Assembly: GCA_034440615.1 (NCBI GenBank)
Contig: JAOTOM010005125.1
Location: 604,501-668,500 of the forward strand
Origin: Ashinkailepas kermadecensis
Lineage: Eukaryota; Arthropoda; Thecostraca; Neolepadidae
Direction of reading: 5' to 3'
Length of the DNA stretch: 64,000 bases
Shown: positions 11,855-22,893 of the stretch, one piece after another
How the letters are laid out: each line of letters starts with the position of its first letter
Position numbering within the stretch: the stretch's first letter is position 1
Notes under the pieces: model-generated
Database searches by the model: none
Seen by the model: only the letters and a program-made list of their open reading frames with translations
What the model was told of the DNA's origin: nothing
Translations under genes and position numbers: made by a program

Positions 11855-12386
11855 GATCTGACAGGCTGATCTGTCAGGCTGATCTGTCAGACTGATCTGT
11901 CAGGCTGATCTGTCAGGCTGATCTGTCAGACTGATCTGACAGGCTGATCTGTCAGGCTGATCTGTCAGACTGATCTGTCAGGCTGATCTGTCAGGCTGAA
12001 CTGTCAGACTGGTCTGTCAGGCTGATCTGTCAGGCTGATCTGTCAGACTGATCTGACAGGCTGATCTGTCAGACTGATCTGTCAGGCTGAACTGTCAGAC
12101 TGGTCTGTCAGGCTGATCTGTCAGACTGATCTGTCAGACTGATCTGTCAGGCTGATCTGTCAGGCTGATCTGTCAGGCTGATCTGTCAGGCTGATCTGTC
12201 AGGCTGATCTGTCAGGCTGATCTGTCAGGCTGATCTGTCAGACTGATCTGTCAGGCTGATCTGTCAGACTGATCTGTCAGGCTGATCTGTCAGGCTGATC
12301 TGTCAGACTGATCTGTCAGGCTGATCTGTCAGACTGATCTGTCAGGCTGATCTGTCAGGCTGATCTGTCAGACTGATCTGTCAGGA
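11855..12386. repeat. 13-bp minisatellite, about 41 copies
   Basis: Units of CTGATCTGTCAGR, with G and A types mixed, plus occasional CTGACAG and CTGGTCTG variants. Pairs of neighbouring CTGACAG and CTGTCAG units can form 7-bp hairpins. One of three arrays here with a 13-bp period. Confidence 0.95.
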
Positions 12387-12867
12387 TGATCTTACCGGTG
12401 AGCATCCGATGAGCCCAGTAGCCTCATGTCCCATGCTAAATCTTGAACACATGGGGAAGATCGAAGTGGATCATGGAGACGATGAGCCTCACGGGCAGAC
12501 TACGGGTATACTTTTTGGTGTACTTTGGTTTGCCTAACTTCCACAAAACATCTCTACAGCTTGCAACGCCTCCTGAAGTTAAGAAGCCTGAGCAATGTAT
12601 GCCTATCATGTCAAGCCACTCAATTCACCATGCATGTTGAAGCACCCCTAATCCACTAGGCAATTCTCTTCGGACTATGGCTGTCCAAGGGCGCAGAACA
12701 AGATGTCGATGGAGGCAGTCCAATCAGGAAAACTGCTGTTCCAAACTCAATGCAATCAGGGTAGCGTGTGGCTGTCTGGGGAGCTAGTTTAATTCCCGAT
12801 GTATTGTTGCCGTATCGTTAAAGTGACGCATTGGCCCGATGAGATACTGTCATCTCAATCGGCTGAA
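12387..12867. other. Unique spacer, no gene seen
   Basis: Non-repetitive DNA of moderate GC. No gene, RNA or repeat recognised. Confidence 0.5.
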
Positions 12868-13241
12868 GTCTGTCATCTACCGTCATCTGTCATCTACTGT
12901 CGTCTGTCATCTACTGTCATCTCTGTCGTCTGTCACCTACTGTCATATGTCATCTACTGTCATCCGTTATCTACTGTCATCTGCCATATGTCATCTACTG
13001 TCATATGTCATCTCTGTCGTCTGTCATCTATTAACATCTACTGTCGTCTGTCATCTACTATCATCTGTCATCTACTGGCATCTGTCATCTACTGTCATCT
13101 GTCATCTCTGTCGTCTGTCATCTGTCATCTGTTATCTACTATCATCTGTCATCTACTGTCATCTGTCATCTACTGTCATCTGTCATCTACTGTCATATGT
13201 CATCTACTGTCATATGCCATCTACTGTTATCTGCCATCTAC
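12868..13241. repeat. TCATCTACTG / TCATCTG minisatellite
   Basis: A mixture of TGTCATCTAC (10 bp) and TGTCATC (7 bp) units with CGTCTG variants. Some 17-bp composite units recur. The frames are stop-free on plus and give false ORFs of about 150 codons. Confidence 0.9.
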
Positions 13242-13465
13242 TGTCATCTGAATCTGCTGAAGCATTTCGCGCTACTGTCATCTGAATTTGCTGAAATATG
13301 TCAGCTACTGTTACCTGAATCTGTTGAGGCATGTCAGATACTATCATCTGAATATGTTGGGGAATGTCAGATCCGGTCATCTGAATCTGCTGAATTAAGT
13401 CGGATACTGTCATCTGAATCTGCTGAGGTATGTCAGATACCGTCATCTGAATCCGCCGGAGTATC
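13242..13465. repeat. 33-bp minisatellite, about 6.8 copies, diverged
   Basis: Each unit starts TGTCATCTGAATCTGCTGA and ends with ATGTCAGATAC-like sequence. Copies are 75-90% alike by eye. The first half is the same TGTCATCTG motif as the preceding array, so the longer unit probably grew from its edge. The 33-bp period keeps an 11-residue repeat open on both strands; I do not regard it as coding. Confidence 0.9.
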
Positions 13466-13519
13466 GGCGTGGCCGACCAGTTGGCACGTGCTGACATACA
13501 GTCAGCATTTCAGAACACG

Positions 13520-13665
13520 CTTACACAAACACACACCGATGTATAGGGAAATCGCAAGAACAAGCACACACGGGAAATACATAAACACATACCGATGTGT
13601 AGGAATGTCGCAAAAACAAACAAACACGGGAAATACACAAACGCATATACCAATGTGTAGGTAAG
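13520..13665. repeat. Diverged 55-59 bp tandem repeat, about 2.5 copies
   Basis: The landmark CCRATGTRTAGG recurs at about 13537, 13592 and 13651, with ACACGGGAAATACA between. CA-rich. Copies are clearly older than those in most arrays nearby. Confidence 0.75.
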
Positions 13666-14370
13666 TTGTAGATACGGGTTTTAAATGCAGATGCATGTGC
13701 TGATGTTTCTTTGCTTACGGTCGTCTTTCTGAATGCATTTGTATTTGCATTTTATGATTACCCTTGTATTAAGATATATTAATATTTTGTCACAATCAAA
13801 AATATAAACTAGAACTAAGTTAATTTAACAGAACAGTTAGAACTGATTTAGTTAGAGCTGATAGTTTAACTAAGTTAACAAGATGGTAGCAACTGAGAGA
13901 CACGCATTGAAAGTTGAGTCAGAAGGAATTGGTTATATCTCCCAGGAAAGCCTCACTTCTTACTGCCTCACTACCCACTTCCTCACTTCCTCACCGTCTC
14001 ACTTCTCACTTCTCCTGATCTCACAGGGATGCTTTCACCATTCGTAAACACCACGTCGCTTATGCTTCACGTTTTGTCACCACTTCTTGTTCGCTTCGCC
14101 AAGTCAATAGAACTTCACTTGCATTATCTTTTAGAGTCTATCTTTCACGCCAGCGTTCTTGTTTTCAGGCGACTTCTTTCCACCTGCTCGCCTCTATTCA
14201 GCGTTTCCTCCGCTCTTCCCACCGCAGCATCCAACTTCGGCCTGCAGCCATTCTCGGCGAGCGCCGCTCCTCATAAAGCGCGAGCACTATCTGATCAGTT
14301 CTGAAACCGCAGACCATTCAAGGAAGACAGTGGGGACGCGCCGAGAGTGAACTCCAGGCCAGAGAGACGC
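13666..14370. other. Unique spacer, AT-rich then mixed
   Basis: An AT-rich part (13740-13900) with short TTAAC/GTTAGAACT echoes, then pyrimidine-rich DNA with CACTTCCTCACT-like short repeats. A 91-codon frame at 14029-14304 lacks recognisable features. Confidence 0.5.
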
Positions 14371-15303
14371 GATGAGGATGCGGGCGGGAAGTCCCGGCCC
14401 GGGAGGCTGTCTGTGGATACGGGAGGGAAGTCCCGGCCCGGGAGGCTGTCTGTGGATACGGGAGGGAAGTCCCGGGCCGGGAGGCTGTCTGTGGATACGG
14501 GAGGGAAGTCCCGGCCCGGGAGGCGGGATGTCTGCGGAGACAGGATGGAAATCGCTGCCCTAGATACTGTGGACACGGGAGAGAAGTTACGGCCCGAGAC
14601 GAGATGTCTACGGATACGGGAGGGAAGTCCCGGGCCGGGAGGCTGTCTGTGGATACGGGAGGGAAGTCCCGGGCCGGGAGGCTGTCTGTGGATACGGGAG
14701 GGAAGTCCCGGCCCGGGAGGCTGTCTGTGGATACGGGAGGGAAGTCCCGGCCCGGGAGGCTGTCTGTGGATACGGGAGGGAAGTCCCGGCCCGGGAGACT
14801 GTCTGTGGATACGGGAGGGAAGTCCCGGCCCGGGAGGCTGTCTGTGGATACGGGAGGGAAGTCCCGGCCCGGGAGACTGTCTGTGGATACGGGAGGGAAG
14901 TCCCGGCCCGGGAGACTGTCTGTGGATACGGGAGGGAAGTCCCGGCCCGGGAGACTGTCTGTGGATACGGGAGGGAAGTCCCGGCCCGGGAGGCTGTCTG
15001 TGGATACGGGAGGGAAGTCCCGGCCCGGGAGGCTGTCTGTGGATACGGGAGGGAAGTCCCGGCCCGGGAGACTGTCTGTGGATACGGGAGGGAAGTCCCG
15101 GCCCGGGAGACTGTCTGTGGATACGGGAGGGAAGTCCCGGCCCGGGAGAGACTGTCTGTGGATACGGGAGGGAAGTCCCGGGCCGGGAGACGGGCTGTCT
15201 GCGGATACGGGAGGGAAACCGCTGCCCGGGAGACTGTCGTGGATACGGGAGAGAAGTTACGGCCCGAGACGAGATGTCTGCGGATACGGGAGGGAAGTCC
15301 CGG
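14371..15303. repeat. 39-bp minisatellite, about 24 copies
   Basis: The unit contains GATACGGGAGGGAAGTCCCG, then GCCCGGGAGRCTGTCTGTG. The inner part is near-palindromic (CCCGGSCCGGG). The period is a multiple of three, so long plus-strand frames (about 320 and 296 codons) stay open and would encode 13-residue repeats such as GCLWIREGSPGPG, which superficially resembles collagen but has no Gly every third residue. Edge copies (14540-14620, 15185-15303) are the most diverged. No coding evidence. Confidence 0.95.
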
Positions 15304-15643
15304 CGCTAAAGACGGAATATCTGCGTATAGAGGAGGGAAGTGCTTGTCCGAGAGTCGTATCGGGATGTTTGCGGATAGGGGAAGGAGGTCGCCATGTCCA
15401 CGAACAGTGGCGTAACTGTGGGGGCTTGGCTGGGGGAGAGGGGGGTGAGGTGGCCAGAGTGCGAACTGAGGCCATGGGAAAGTTCTTTAGTTAGTTAATT
15501 ATGATTTATTTTATGTTTAATTCGCTTACTTAGTTAAGTTTAACCGACCGGGAAAAGACACGGCCAGGGACAGGGACATAGAAGATCCTCCGTTCTTTGT
15601 GTTGTCCTTGTATTCGGAAAAACTCAACAGATCCGTCAGGACG
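15304..15643. other. Unique spacer
   Basis: The stretch AGTGGCGTAACTGTGGGGGC at 15406-15425 resembles the end of a short DNA element, but I could not find a partner end. The remainder is unremarkable. Confidence 0.4.
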
Positions 15644-15972
15644 ATCTCAGTGACCGCTCTCAGTGACCGATCTCAGTGGCCGATCCCAGATTCAGGATCT
15701 CTCAGGGCTCTGGTGACCGCTCTCAGTGACCGCTCTCAGTGGCCGATCCCAGTGACCGCTCTCAGTGACCGCTCTCAGTGACCGATCCCAGTGACCGCTC
15801 TCAGTGACCGCTCTCAGTGACCGCTCTCAGTGACCGCTCTCAGTGACCGTCTCAGTGGCCGATCCCAGTGACCGTCTCAGTGACCGATCTCAGTGACCGC
15901 TCTCAGTGACCGCTCAGTGACCGCTCTCAGTGACCGATCTCAGTGACCGCTAATGACCGCTCAGTGACCAGC
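15644..15972. repeat. 13-bp minisatellite, about 24 copies
   Basis: Units of CTCAGTGACCGCT with GATCTCAGTGACC and GATCCCAGTG variants and some 10-12 bp shortened copies near the right end. A spacer-like segment at about 15688-15710 interrupts it. Confidence 0.93.
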
Positions 15973-16516
15973 TGATAATGTTCGCTCAGTGTAGTGGAGT
16001 GCAAGCCTTTAGAATTTAGTTTTTTTTCCACAGCTCATGGACACTCTCCATCGAGTAAGGTCTGCGGAGACCGACACCGACCGCCAGCACACCGCCGGCT
16101 ATCCTGGGATACAGTGATAGCACACAGCCGTGAACCAGCATCTGCGATTATAACTACAAATGGATACAATTATACACCAAGCAAGCACTGACAAAAACTG
16201 AGTGCAAATGTATACTGAACTATAAATGTTCCATCCTACACACAAGAACTTCGCTCGCTAAGCATGTTGCCAGATACAATGCCAGAAAAAATGTTTAAGC
16301 TGTCTGAAAAGGCTGTAGCCTGACGCCATCTACAACTGCAACCATTGAACTCATCCAGCTGATTGTACGAGCCTCGTCTTCATTGAATATTACAAAATTC
16401 CGGCACGAGCTGATCCATTCCATAATCCACTGGGATGATTTGGCCAACACAGGCGAGCAGGTCGTACCAGTGTGCGCCATTCAGCGACTCCTCAGCACGC
16501 TGGCCAACGCCAGGCT
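15973..16516. other. Unique spacer, no gene seen
   Basis: Non-repetitive sequence. Short frames on either strand carry no recognisable motif. Confidence 0.5.
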
Positions 16517-16870
16517 AGACTGACACCAGTATCGGTGTCAGCGGACTGACACCAGTATCGGTGTCAGCGGACTGACACCAGCACCGGTATCAGCGGACTG
16601 ACACCAGTATCGGTGTCAGCGGACTGACACCAGTATCGGTGTCAGCGGACTGACACCAGCACCGGTATCAGCGGACTGACACCAGTATCGGTGTCAGCGG
16701 ACTGACACCAGTATCGGTGTCAGCGGACTGACACCAGTATCGGTGTCAGCGGACTGACACCAGTATCGGTGTCAGCGGACTGACACCAGTATCGGTGTCA
16801 GCGGACTGACACCAGTATCGGCGTCAGCGGACTGACACCAGTATCGGTGTCAGCGGACTGACGCCGGGAT
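16517..16870. repeat. 26-bp minisatellite, about 13.5 copies
   Basis: Each unit contains GACACCAGTATCGGTGTC, a 6-bp stem GACACC/GGTGTC with a 6-nt loop, followed by AGCGGACT. A minority subtype has CAGCACCGGTATC. The hairpin is conserved in nearly all copies. Some copies with the CACCGGT form change the stem, but one strand alone cannot separate selection from young age. Confidence 0.95.
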
Positions 16871-16914
16871 CGGACACCATTCGGAGACGTCCGTTGGAAG
16901 CCTACCGTCAGACT

Positions 16915-17225
16915 TCCAGTCTGACAGTCCAGTCCTGCCCCCATCTCCCCAGTGACGCTGACCTCCAGTACCGCCCCCATATCCCCAGTGACACTGACAT
17001 CCAGTCCTGCCCCCATCTCCCCAGTGACGCTGACTTCCAGTACTGCCCCTATATCCCCAGTGTCGCTGACTTCCAGTACTGCCCCATCTCCCCAGTGTCG
17101 CTGACTTCCAGTACTGCCCCCATCTCCCCAGTGTCCCTGACCTCCAGTACTGCCCCCATCTCCCCAGTGTCGCTGACCTCCAGTACTGCCCCCATCTCCC
17201 CAGTGTCGCTGACCTCCACTATTGC
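16915..17225. repeat. 36-bp minisatellite, about 8.5 copies
   Basis: The unit reads CAGTACTGCCCCCATCTCCC then CAGTGTCGCTGACYTC. The leftmost copies differ more (CAGTGACGCTGACCTCC). Period 36 keeps frames open on both strands without other coding evidence. Confidence 0.93.
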
Positions 17226-17585
17226 ACCCATTTCCTCAGTGCCGCTGACGACACTGCGGCGGCAGAAACTGACGTGTTTCCACCACCGCAGTGCTGCACG
17301 GTGGCGCTCGTGTCGCCCATTACCCCAGTGTCGCCCATTACTCCAGTGCCGTCCGTGGTCCCAGCGTCGCCCGACGCTCCACACCGCTCACCGCCCCCGA
17401 GTCGGCCACTGGCGGCGGCGGCGGCACGTGCCGACCATACGGCGCGCGGCCCGGGATTTGTCGACAACGTGGCGACATTCGACATTCGACATCATCGCCC
17501 CGCCGGCCGCACGGGCGAATGCATACTAACGACCGGAAATCAGGTCCGACTAGGACGCGGGGCCATTGGACGAGCCATACCGCCA
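17226..17585. other. Array edge and GC-rich unique DNA
   Basis: The left 130 bases hold decayed relatives of the 36-bp unit (CGCCCATTACYCCAGTG). The rest is CpG-rich. Overlapping frames of 119-225 codons run here on both strands because of the composition. No domain recognised. Confidence 0.45.
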
Positions 17586-17745
17586 AATACCTACGACCGT
17601 TCTCGGCGGGAGACGAGCAAAGCTGCGCCGTGGATCGAACTGCCTCTAGGCGGGAGAAGGGCCAAACTGCTCCGTGGATCGAGCTGCCTGCGGTCAAGAA
17701 AACAGCCTAGCAGCTCCTCGAATCGAGCTGCCTCTCGGCGAGGAA
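17586..17745. repeat. Diverged ~45-50 bp tandem repeat, about 3 copies
   Basis: Units share GGCGGGAGA, then TGGATCGARCTGCCT. Copies are diverged, with an insertion in the last one. Immediately after (17865-17935) is a short array of GGGCTACGCTACGG-type units. Confidence 0.75.
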
Positions 17746-18778
17746 AAAAAACATCCCAATTGCTCCACGAGCAGAACGAGTTGTTGTCGGTTGCACAACA
17801 TTTTTTATCTGTCATGTTGTTCTTCGGCGGAGGCAGCGTGCCATCTGCTAGACGGGCTACGCCAAGGAACGGGCTACGCTACGGAACTCGACGGGCTACG
17901 CTACGGGTCCGCTACGGGTCCGCTACGGAAAAGATACGTCAATCCGGCTGATGCGGCATCCGGTGACAGGCAAGCAAGGTAAAAAAGATGGGAGACCAAA
18001 GACGGCAAGCAAAGAAACTGGCGTAACGGACGGGTACGCTGAGGACACACACACAGAGACACACACACACAGACACATAGAGACACACAGACACAGAGGA
18101 CGCACACACAGACACGGCTGTCCAGCAGACAACACTGTGGTTGAGACGACAAAGAGGGATAAAAGCTTTCTGTCGGCCGGACGCTGGCGACAAAACCGTC
18201 GATGACGTGCACACACATCGCCAAGAGTGGGTTGTTTAATTCCACCCGTTGCTAAGTTACGGCCAGCAAGCTTCTGCGAGTGCCCGAGGTCCTCTGACGT
18301 GACAAGAGCGCTTTTGTCGGCAAATATTTTCCACGTGACTGGCACGATGCTGACACAAGACAAACAGTTCGGTATGGAAGCACACCCTTGTGGTTTGCTC
18401 TTCCAGGAACTGTCCTAGTTATGGACGATTTTCTAAAAACACGTTCCAATGGGTATTTGACATTGGGAAGAAATGTGGACGGTAATAGAATGTGCCTTCG
18501 ATGTCTCTAACATCGCAAATTCAGGTTTCTGATTTCATTTATCGTTAGTGCACCTAGCATCCATGCTGCTACACACGATGATTCAGCAATAGAACGGACA
18601 GGTGATCCAGCCCTGGAGGGTGATCTGTTGGCGGACGGTGATCCAGCCGTACAGAGTGATCTGTGATACGGATCTAACGGACTATGATACGATAACCAAC
18701 TCAGAAGAGACAAACGATAAACAGGGTCGCAGGGGCCGAGTATCTCACATGTATCTCACGTCGATTAAGATCTCATAT

Positions 18779-18779
<1 letters not shown>
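17746..18779. other. Unique spacer with CA/GA-rich tract
   Basis: Contains the GCTACGG short array (17865-17935) and an ACACAGAGAC microsatellite tract (18045-18115). The remainder is unique. Two weak copies of GTGATCCAGCC with ATCTGT lie at 18600-18665. No gene recognised. Confidence 0.5.
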
Positions 18780-18811
<32 letters not shown>

Positions 18812-18846
18812 TTATATATATATATATATATAGGTATATATATCTT
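18780..18846. repeat. AT dinucleotide microsatellite
   Basis: TATATA tract with scattered G and T interruptions, about 65 bp. Confidence 0.95.
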
Positions 18847-19380
18847 ACAGAACAACCGAGGAAGTCACCTTGTTCCAAAACAGCGAAAAGCCTCGAGTGA
18901 TATTTGATATGTGCCATCAAAATTGCCGACGCTGCTGGACGACAATATGCTTACCCGTCTGCTGTTGCAGTGGGAACAATTCGTCAGCTGATTGATTGAC
19001 ACAAATGACACTGGCACAAGATAGTAGTGCTGTGAATGTAAACTGGTATAATCCGACAATATTCTTGCTGCCATCCAGGGCGTCTGATGCAAGCGCATTG
19101 TGGGGTGACGGAAAGCCAAAGTTGGCCCAGTTGGTCAGAAATAAGCGTGCGTGTATAGTTGGAAAGAGCGCAACCTCCCCTATAGCTTCAAGTGTCCAGC
19201 TCAAATTGGACTGTGCCACTGGGAGAGCTGCTTTAAGAGTGGAAGAGCACGTCATATTCTGCCCAAATAAAATATTAAACGTTCTATAGGAAAAACGTTA
19301 CACACCTGACCGCGGGACCCAAAAGGGACAAAACTGTGTCACGACCAAAAAAAGGAGCATCCAACATTGTAGGATTCATG
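18847..19380. other. Unique spacer with overlapping chance-length frames
   Basis: Frames of 97 codons (plus, 18996-19289) and 112 codons (minus, 18917-19255) overlap. Neither has recognisable motifs. Their composition is more protein-like than the repeats, but I see no splice or start evidence. Confidence 0.4.
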
Positions 19381-19388
19381 CTCTGCAC

Positions 19389-19585
19389 TAGGGGCGCAGC
19401 CAGGATCTCCGTAAGGGGGCCCGACGAAAAAAAACGTAGCAAAACAATAGACCACTATCCGCGCACGAGGCGCGCCCGCAATATCTGATATTGTATGGCG
19501 AAAATATCAAAGTTCCTCTTTTCAACTAGCGTATTTTGGTTGCTAAGGGTGGTGGTGGTGGTGTGGAGGGCTCCCTTGGCTGCAT
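19389..19585. mobile_element. MITE-like element, family C copy 2
   Basis: Shares the left end GGGGCGCAGCCAGGATCT, an A-run, TGGCGAAAATMTCA, and the GTATTTTGGTTGCTAAG region with the 11616-11806 copy. The right end GGCTGCATCTCTGCCC is roughly inverted to the left end. A 7-of-8 match CTCTGCAC / CTCTGCCC flanks it (19381-19388, 19586-19593), a possible target-site duplication. Confidence 0.65.
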
Positions 19586-19994
19586 CTCTGCCCAGCTCTC
19601 ACTGTCTGTCTCGTAAGTTACGATGTCAGTTAATATTGCCGCTAGAATTCCTCAGGCGGAAGGAACGCTCCATCTCATTTCGCCAACTCTCAACTGCCGC
19701 AATCAAAGCTCCCCTTAAGCCTCGGAACGTCTCATGGTGTCCAGGGTCGATTGTTTCGGATTTCGGAATGGCTCCGAACATCGAAATTGTCTGAGACAAT
19801 CTCAATCACCCTTACAATACCGGTCATTCTCAGCTACAACCGTACCCGAGACGTAGACGCCATTGGCATAATCCTCAGCATATCCAGCCAAAGGAAGTGT
19901 GCAACACAAGCAAAACAGTGAACACTTAATGTTAAAACGAACATACATGCACGTTTAAATTAAACTTCTTCATGGTATGGTGAGTCAATGCAAT

Positions 19995-20061
19995 TACTCG
20001 GATTCGAACCCACGATCTTGCGATCGCGAGTCCAACGTCATGCCGATTGAGCTGCGGCGAC
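19995..20061 (-). pseudogene. tRNA-like segment, tRNA pseudogene or SINE head
   Basis: Read on the minus strand it starts GGTCGCCGCAGCTCAATCGG (box-A-like D arm) and contains GTGGGTTCGAATCC (box B, T arm), correctly spaced for a tRNA. The 3' acceptor strand does not pair with GGTCGCC and the anticodon stem is imperfect, so it is not a working tRNA. It could be the head of a SINE of a kind seen only once here. Confidence 0.6.
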
Positions 20062-20071
20062 CACTGTGACT

Positions 20072-20106
20072 CACTGTGCCGTGCACAGTGATATCACGGC
20101 ACAGTG
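20072..20106. repeat. 12-bp perfect inverted repeat, hairpin
   Basis: CACTGTGCCGTG (20072-20083) and CACGGCACAGTG (20095-20106) are exact reverse complements around an 11-nt loop. It sits between the tRNA-like segment and the next array. Confidence 0.85.
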
Positions 20107-20119
20107 GGCCGATGCTGTC

Positions 20120-20412
20120 CGGCGTCGTTTGCACGTTATCCAGCGTCAGCCTCCGTCAGCCTCCGTCAGCCTCCGTCAGCCTCCGTCAGCCTCCGTCAGT
20201 CCCGGCGTTATTTGCTCGTTACCCAGCGTCAGCCTCCGTCATCCTCAGTCAGCGGGCGCCATGCGCACGCTATCCAGCGTCATCCTCCGTCATTGGGCGT
20301 TATGCGCACGTTACCCAGCGTCAGCCTCCGTCAGCCTACGTCAGTCCCGGCGTTATTTGCTCGTTACTCCGCGTCAGCCTATTTGCACGTTACCCAGCGT
20401 CAGCCTCCGACA
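20120..20412. repeat. CAGCCTCCGT minisatellite, composite units
   Basis: Core CCTCCGTCAG (10 bp) repeated in runs, with longer composite units of CGTTACCCAGCGTCAGCCTC and CCCGGCGTTATTTGCTCGTT recurring at 20205, 20295 and 20345. The segments are arranged as a higher-order repeat of irregular length. Confidence 0.88.
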
Positions 20413-20510
20413 GCGGCTGGACGCAGGAGACCCAACGGCCAGATGTTAATCTACAAATGGAGCGTTCTCGGCGCCGGTCAGTGGTGTAATTCAGTGGTGT
20501 AATTGGATTG

Positions 20511-20583
20511 GAGCTCAGGTGTGGTCGGAGCTCAGGTGTGGTCGGAGCTCAGGTGTGGTCGGAGCTCAGGTGTGGTCGGAGAC
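20511..20583. repeat. 17-bp tandem repeat, 4.2 copies
   Basis: GAGCTCAGGTGTGGTCG repeated four times exactly. Just before it, CAGTGGTGTAATT occurs twice. Confidence 0.93.
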
Positions 20584-20943
20584 GTGACAAACGGCGCAGA
20601 CGGTCGCGGCGCTACCTGCCGCGAGTTCTCCGCACCGAACGCGCCCCGACTGCCGGCAGGCCGGCAGAACGCGCCCTAACTGCGGCCGAGAGAAACGTGA
20701 TCACTACCCTCGAGCAACAATACACCGGGAAAATTGCCGTGTGAGATATCTGTGTAACGGCTGGCGAGTTTACGTCAAAGCACTCAGGGGATCCAACAGG
20801 TGACATACGCAGAACATAGACATACGTGAGAACATATAAATATAGACGAAGAGACATGGAAGAAGAATGATAGCTATGGTACCTAAAATGCCACCTTTTA
20901 TGGCTTGGGTACCAGGTTTCCAGTAATGTTCATTAGTTATGCA

Positions 20944-20991
<48 letters not shown>

Positions 20992-21299
20992 GGAAATTCA
21001 GTTTGAGTTCTTGCTGGGGTGGCTTCATGGACCAGGGCCTTATCCTAAGCAGAGCCAATGCGTGAATTCCAGTTCAACGGCAGCATTTGAAGTGGGAGCT
21101 GAACGAGCCGTTAACGCACGTACACGGCCGGGGTATTTAGCACATTGCACCAACACATGCTACATTAATATATTTGCGCTTGCATTCTGTGATGCCACAT
21201 TGCAGTGGCCCAGCCCGTGGTCACGGGCCACCGGCGAAACTTCAAGAACTTCTCCACTATGTTCGAGGAGCTCTGCAGTGCGATTTTTAGGGCCACAGA
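20584..21299. other. Unique spacer with AT microsatellite
   Basis: Includes an AT dinucleotide tract at about 20946-20990. The rest is unique. No gene seen; a 106-codon plus frame at 21011-21331 lacks recognisable features. Confidence 0.45.
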
Positions 21300-21485
21300 C
21301 AGACTGCAGTCTGAGACAGACTGCAGTCTGAGAGCAGCCGCAGTCTGAGAGCAGCCGCAGTCTGAGAGCAGCCGCAGTCTGAGAGCAGCCGCAGTCTGAG
21401 AGCAGCCGCAGTCTGAGAGCAGCCGCAGTCTGAGAGCAGCCGCAGTCTGAGAGCAGCCGCAGTCTGAGAGCAGCCGTAGTCTGCG
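21300..21485. repeat. 17-bp minisatellite, about 10 copies
   Basis: Units of AGTCTGAGAGCAGCCGC, nearly perfect. The first two copies are the variant CTGCAGTCTGAGACAGA. CTGCAGTC in the flanks suggests the source. Confidence 0.94.
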
Positions 21486-22057
21486 CGGAATGACGCCCCA
21501 TCCGTTGTCGGGGCATCACTGCAGTCTTGTAGAGAGCCCCATAGGGAGCACCGAAGTAGGGAGTACCCAACGGAAAGACAAGGGCATCCTGGGGAGGGGC
21601 ACCCCCTCCCCCTCCCCCGGAAAAATATTCCTGACGACACCACTGCTACATCTGACGGCAAGTCACATTCCTGTATAATATATTATTACGTTGCATTATC
21701 TACGCACAATTCATACATGATTGATAATATCAACTTTCGCCCGTTTTTTTTATAACGGGGCGTAAATTGCAGCGTGCATTTCGTGGGCAATTTTCCAATG
21801 AAGCGGAGAGGCGCCGGCCATTGGGCCATTGGCACGTCACGCAACGTCCACTTGAGCGTCATCACCGACATCTGGACGGCGAGCGTTCATCTGTCAGGCG
21901 GCAATAGCCGGTGAGCACTTGTGTGTGCATTCAGTGCTTGACAGTAAGTGCTGACAGCCAGAAGCTCCGCCCTCGCAGGGGGTGGGGAGGGGGTGATGCA
22001 GGCACTGATATGCGGTTTTTGTGATTGTGGGATAAATGGCGCGCGTCGGCATGCCGC
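21486..22057. other. Unique spacer, possible short-element end
   Basis: GGGGAGGGGCACCCCCTCCC with GGAAAAATATTCCTGACGAC at 21593-21640 has the look of a dispersed element end, but no partner was found here. Otherwise unremarkable. Confidence 0.4.
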
Positions 22058-22282
22058 CGCTTGGCACAGCTGGTCGGGCAGCTTGGCACAGCTGGTCGGG
22101 CCGCTTGGCACAGCTGGTCGGGACGCTTGGCACAGCTGGTCGGGCAGCTTGGCACAGCTGGTCGGGCAGCTTGGCACAGCTGGTCGGGCAGCTTGGCACA
22201 GCTGGTCGGGCCGCTTGGCACAGCTGGTCGGGCAGCTTGGCACAGCTGGTCGGGCAGCTTGGCACAGCTGGTCGGGCAGCTT
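22058..22282. repeat. 22-bp minisatellite with CAGCTG, 10 copies
   Basis: Units of GCTTGGCACAGCTGGTCGGG plus CA, CC or AC. Each holds the E-box core CAGCTG. Stop-free in several frames on both strands. Confidence 0.95.
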
Positions 22283-22303
22283 TTGTGAGCTCGTGGTACA
22301 CAC

Positions 22304-22385
22304 ATCTGAAGATGTGACGTCAGGTCACTGATCTGTGACGCCACATCTGAAGATGTGACGTCAGGTCACTGATCTGTGACGCCAC
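22304..22385. repeat. 41-bp duplication built of inverted motifs
   Basis: Two copies. Each contains CACATCTGAAGATGTG (a near-palindrome) and GTCAGGTCACTGATCTGTGAC. Confidence 0.85.
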
Positions 22386-22837
22386 ATGGGGAGCACGTCA
22401 GTCTGCTGTTCGCCGAAATCGTGAGTTATCGGCCAGCAGTCTCACCCACTCACCCACACCCCAACTGGCCAACACTGGAGTTGGCGGGGTTACGGACAAC
22501 TCGGCTGGTGTGTTGGAGTGGATCGTTGACCTTGCCGAGGTCATTCAAGGTCATTGACCAACTGAACTTCAGATAACTTTTTGCGGTTCCAGTGTCACTC
22601 CGAGGTTGATTTAAGCACCGAAACTGATCTTGGCGTTCAGTTTACCCTAGGTTCAGGTTACCCTACGTTCAGTTTATCCTACGTTCAGCTTTACCCTACC
22701 TTCAATTCAGTTTACCCTACAGGTTACCCTACGTACAAGACAATGGTGTATTCAGGGCGCCAAGTTTCCAAACCGAGGTTAGCACTTGAGCCTCGCCTGC
22801 CCTTGACTTGACCTATGGACGAAAATGCAACGCATCG
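22386..22837. other. Unique spacer with TTACCCTAC short repeat
   Basis: From about 22640 to 22742, GTTCAGTTTACCCTACG-like units recur about six times with variable spacing. They resemble no canonical telomere repeat. The rest is unique. Confidence 0.55.
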
Positions 22838-22893
22838 CAATGCGGCACGTGCGGCACGTTCGGCACGTGCAACACGTGCGACACGTGCGACAC
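22838..22893. repeat. 9-bp CACGTG-containing array, 6 copies
   Basis: Units of GGCACGTGC / GACACGTGC. Most copies contain the E-box CACGTG. Confidence 0.88.

Larger units (their letters stand above)
19594..20119. other. Unique spacer with tRNA-like segment and hairpin
   Basis: Apart from the tRNA-like segment and hairpin annotated separately, nothing recognised. A 99-codon plus frame overlaps family C copy 2. Confidence 0.4.

Noticed and set aside
14347..15494. Collagen-like GSPGPG repeat protein of about 320 codons
   Set aside because: Glycine is not at every third position, the overlapping frame is open for a similar length, and edge units diverge without keeping the frame under constraint.
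19995..20061. Functional tRNA gene on minus
   Set aside because: D and T arms look right but the acceptor strands do not pair and the anticodon stem is mismatched.
22640..22742. Telomere-like repeat (TTACCCTAC)
   Set aside because: Spacing is irregular and the motif is not the (TTAGGG)n, (TTAGG)n or other canonical telomeric unit.
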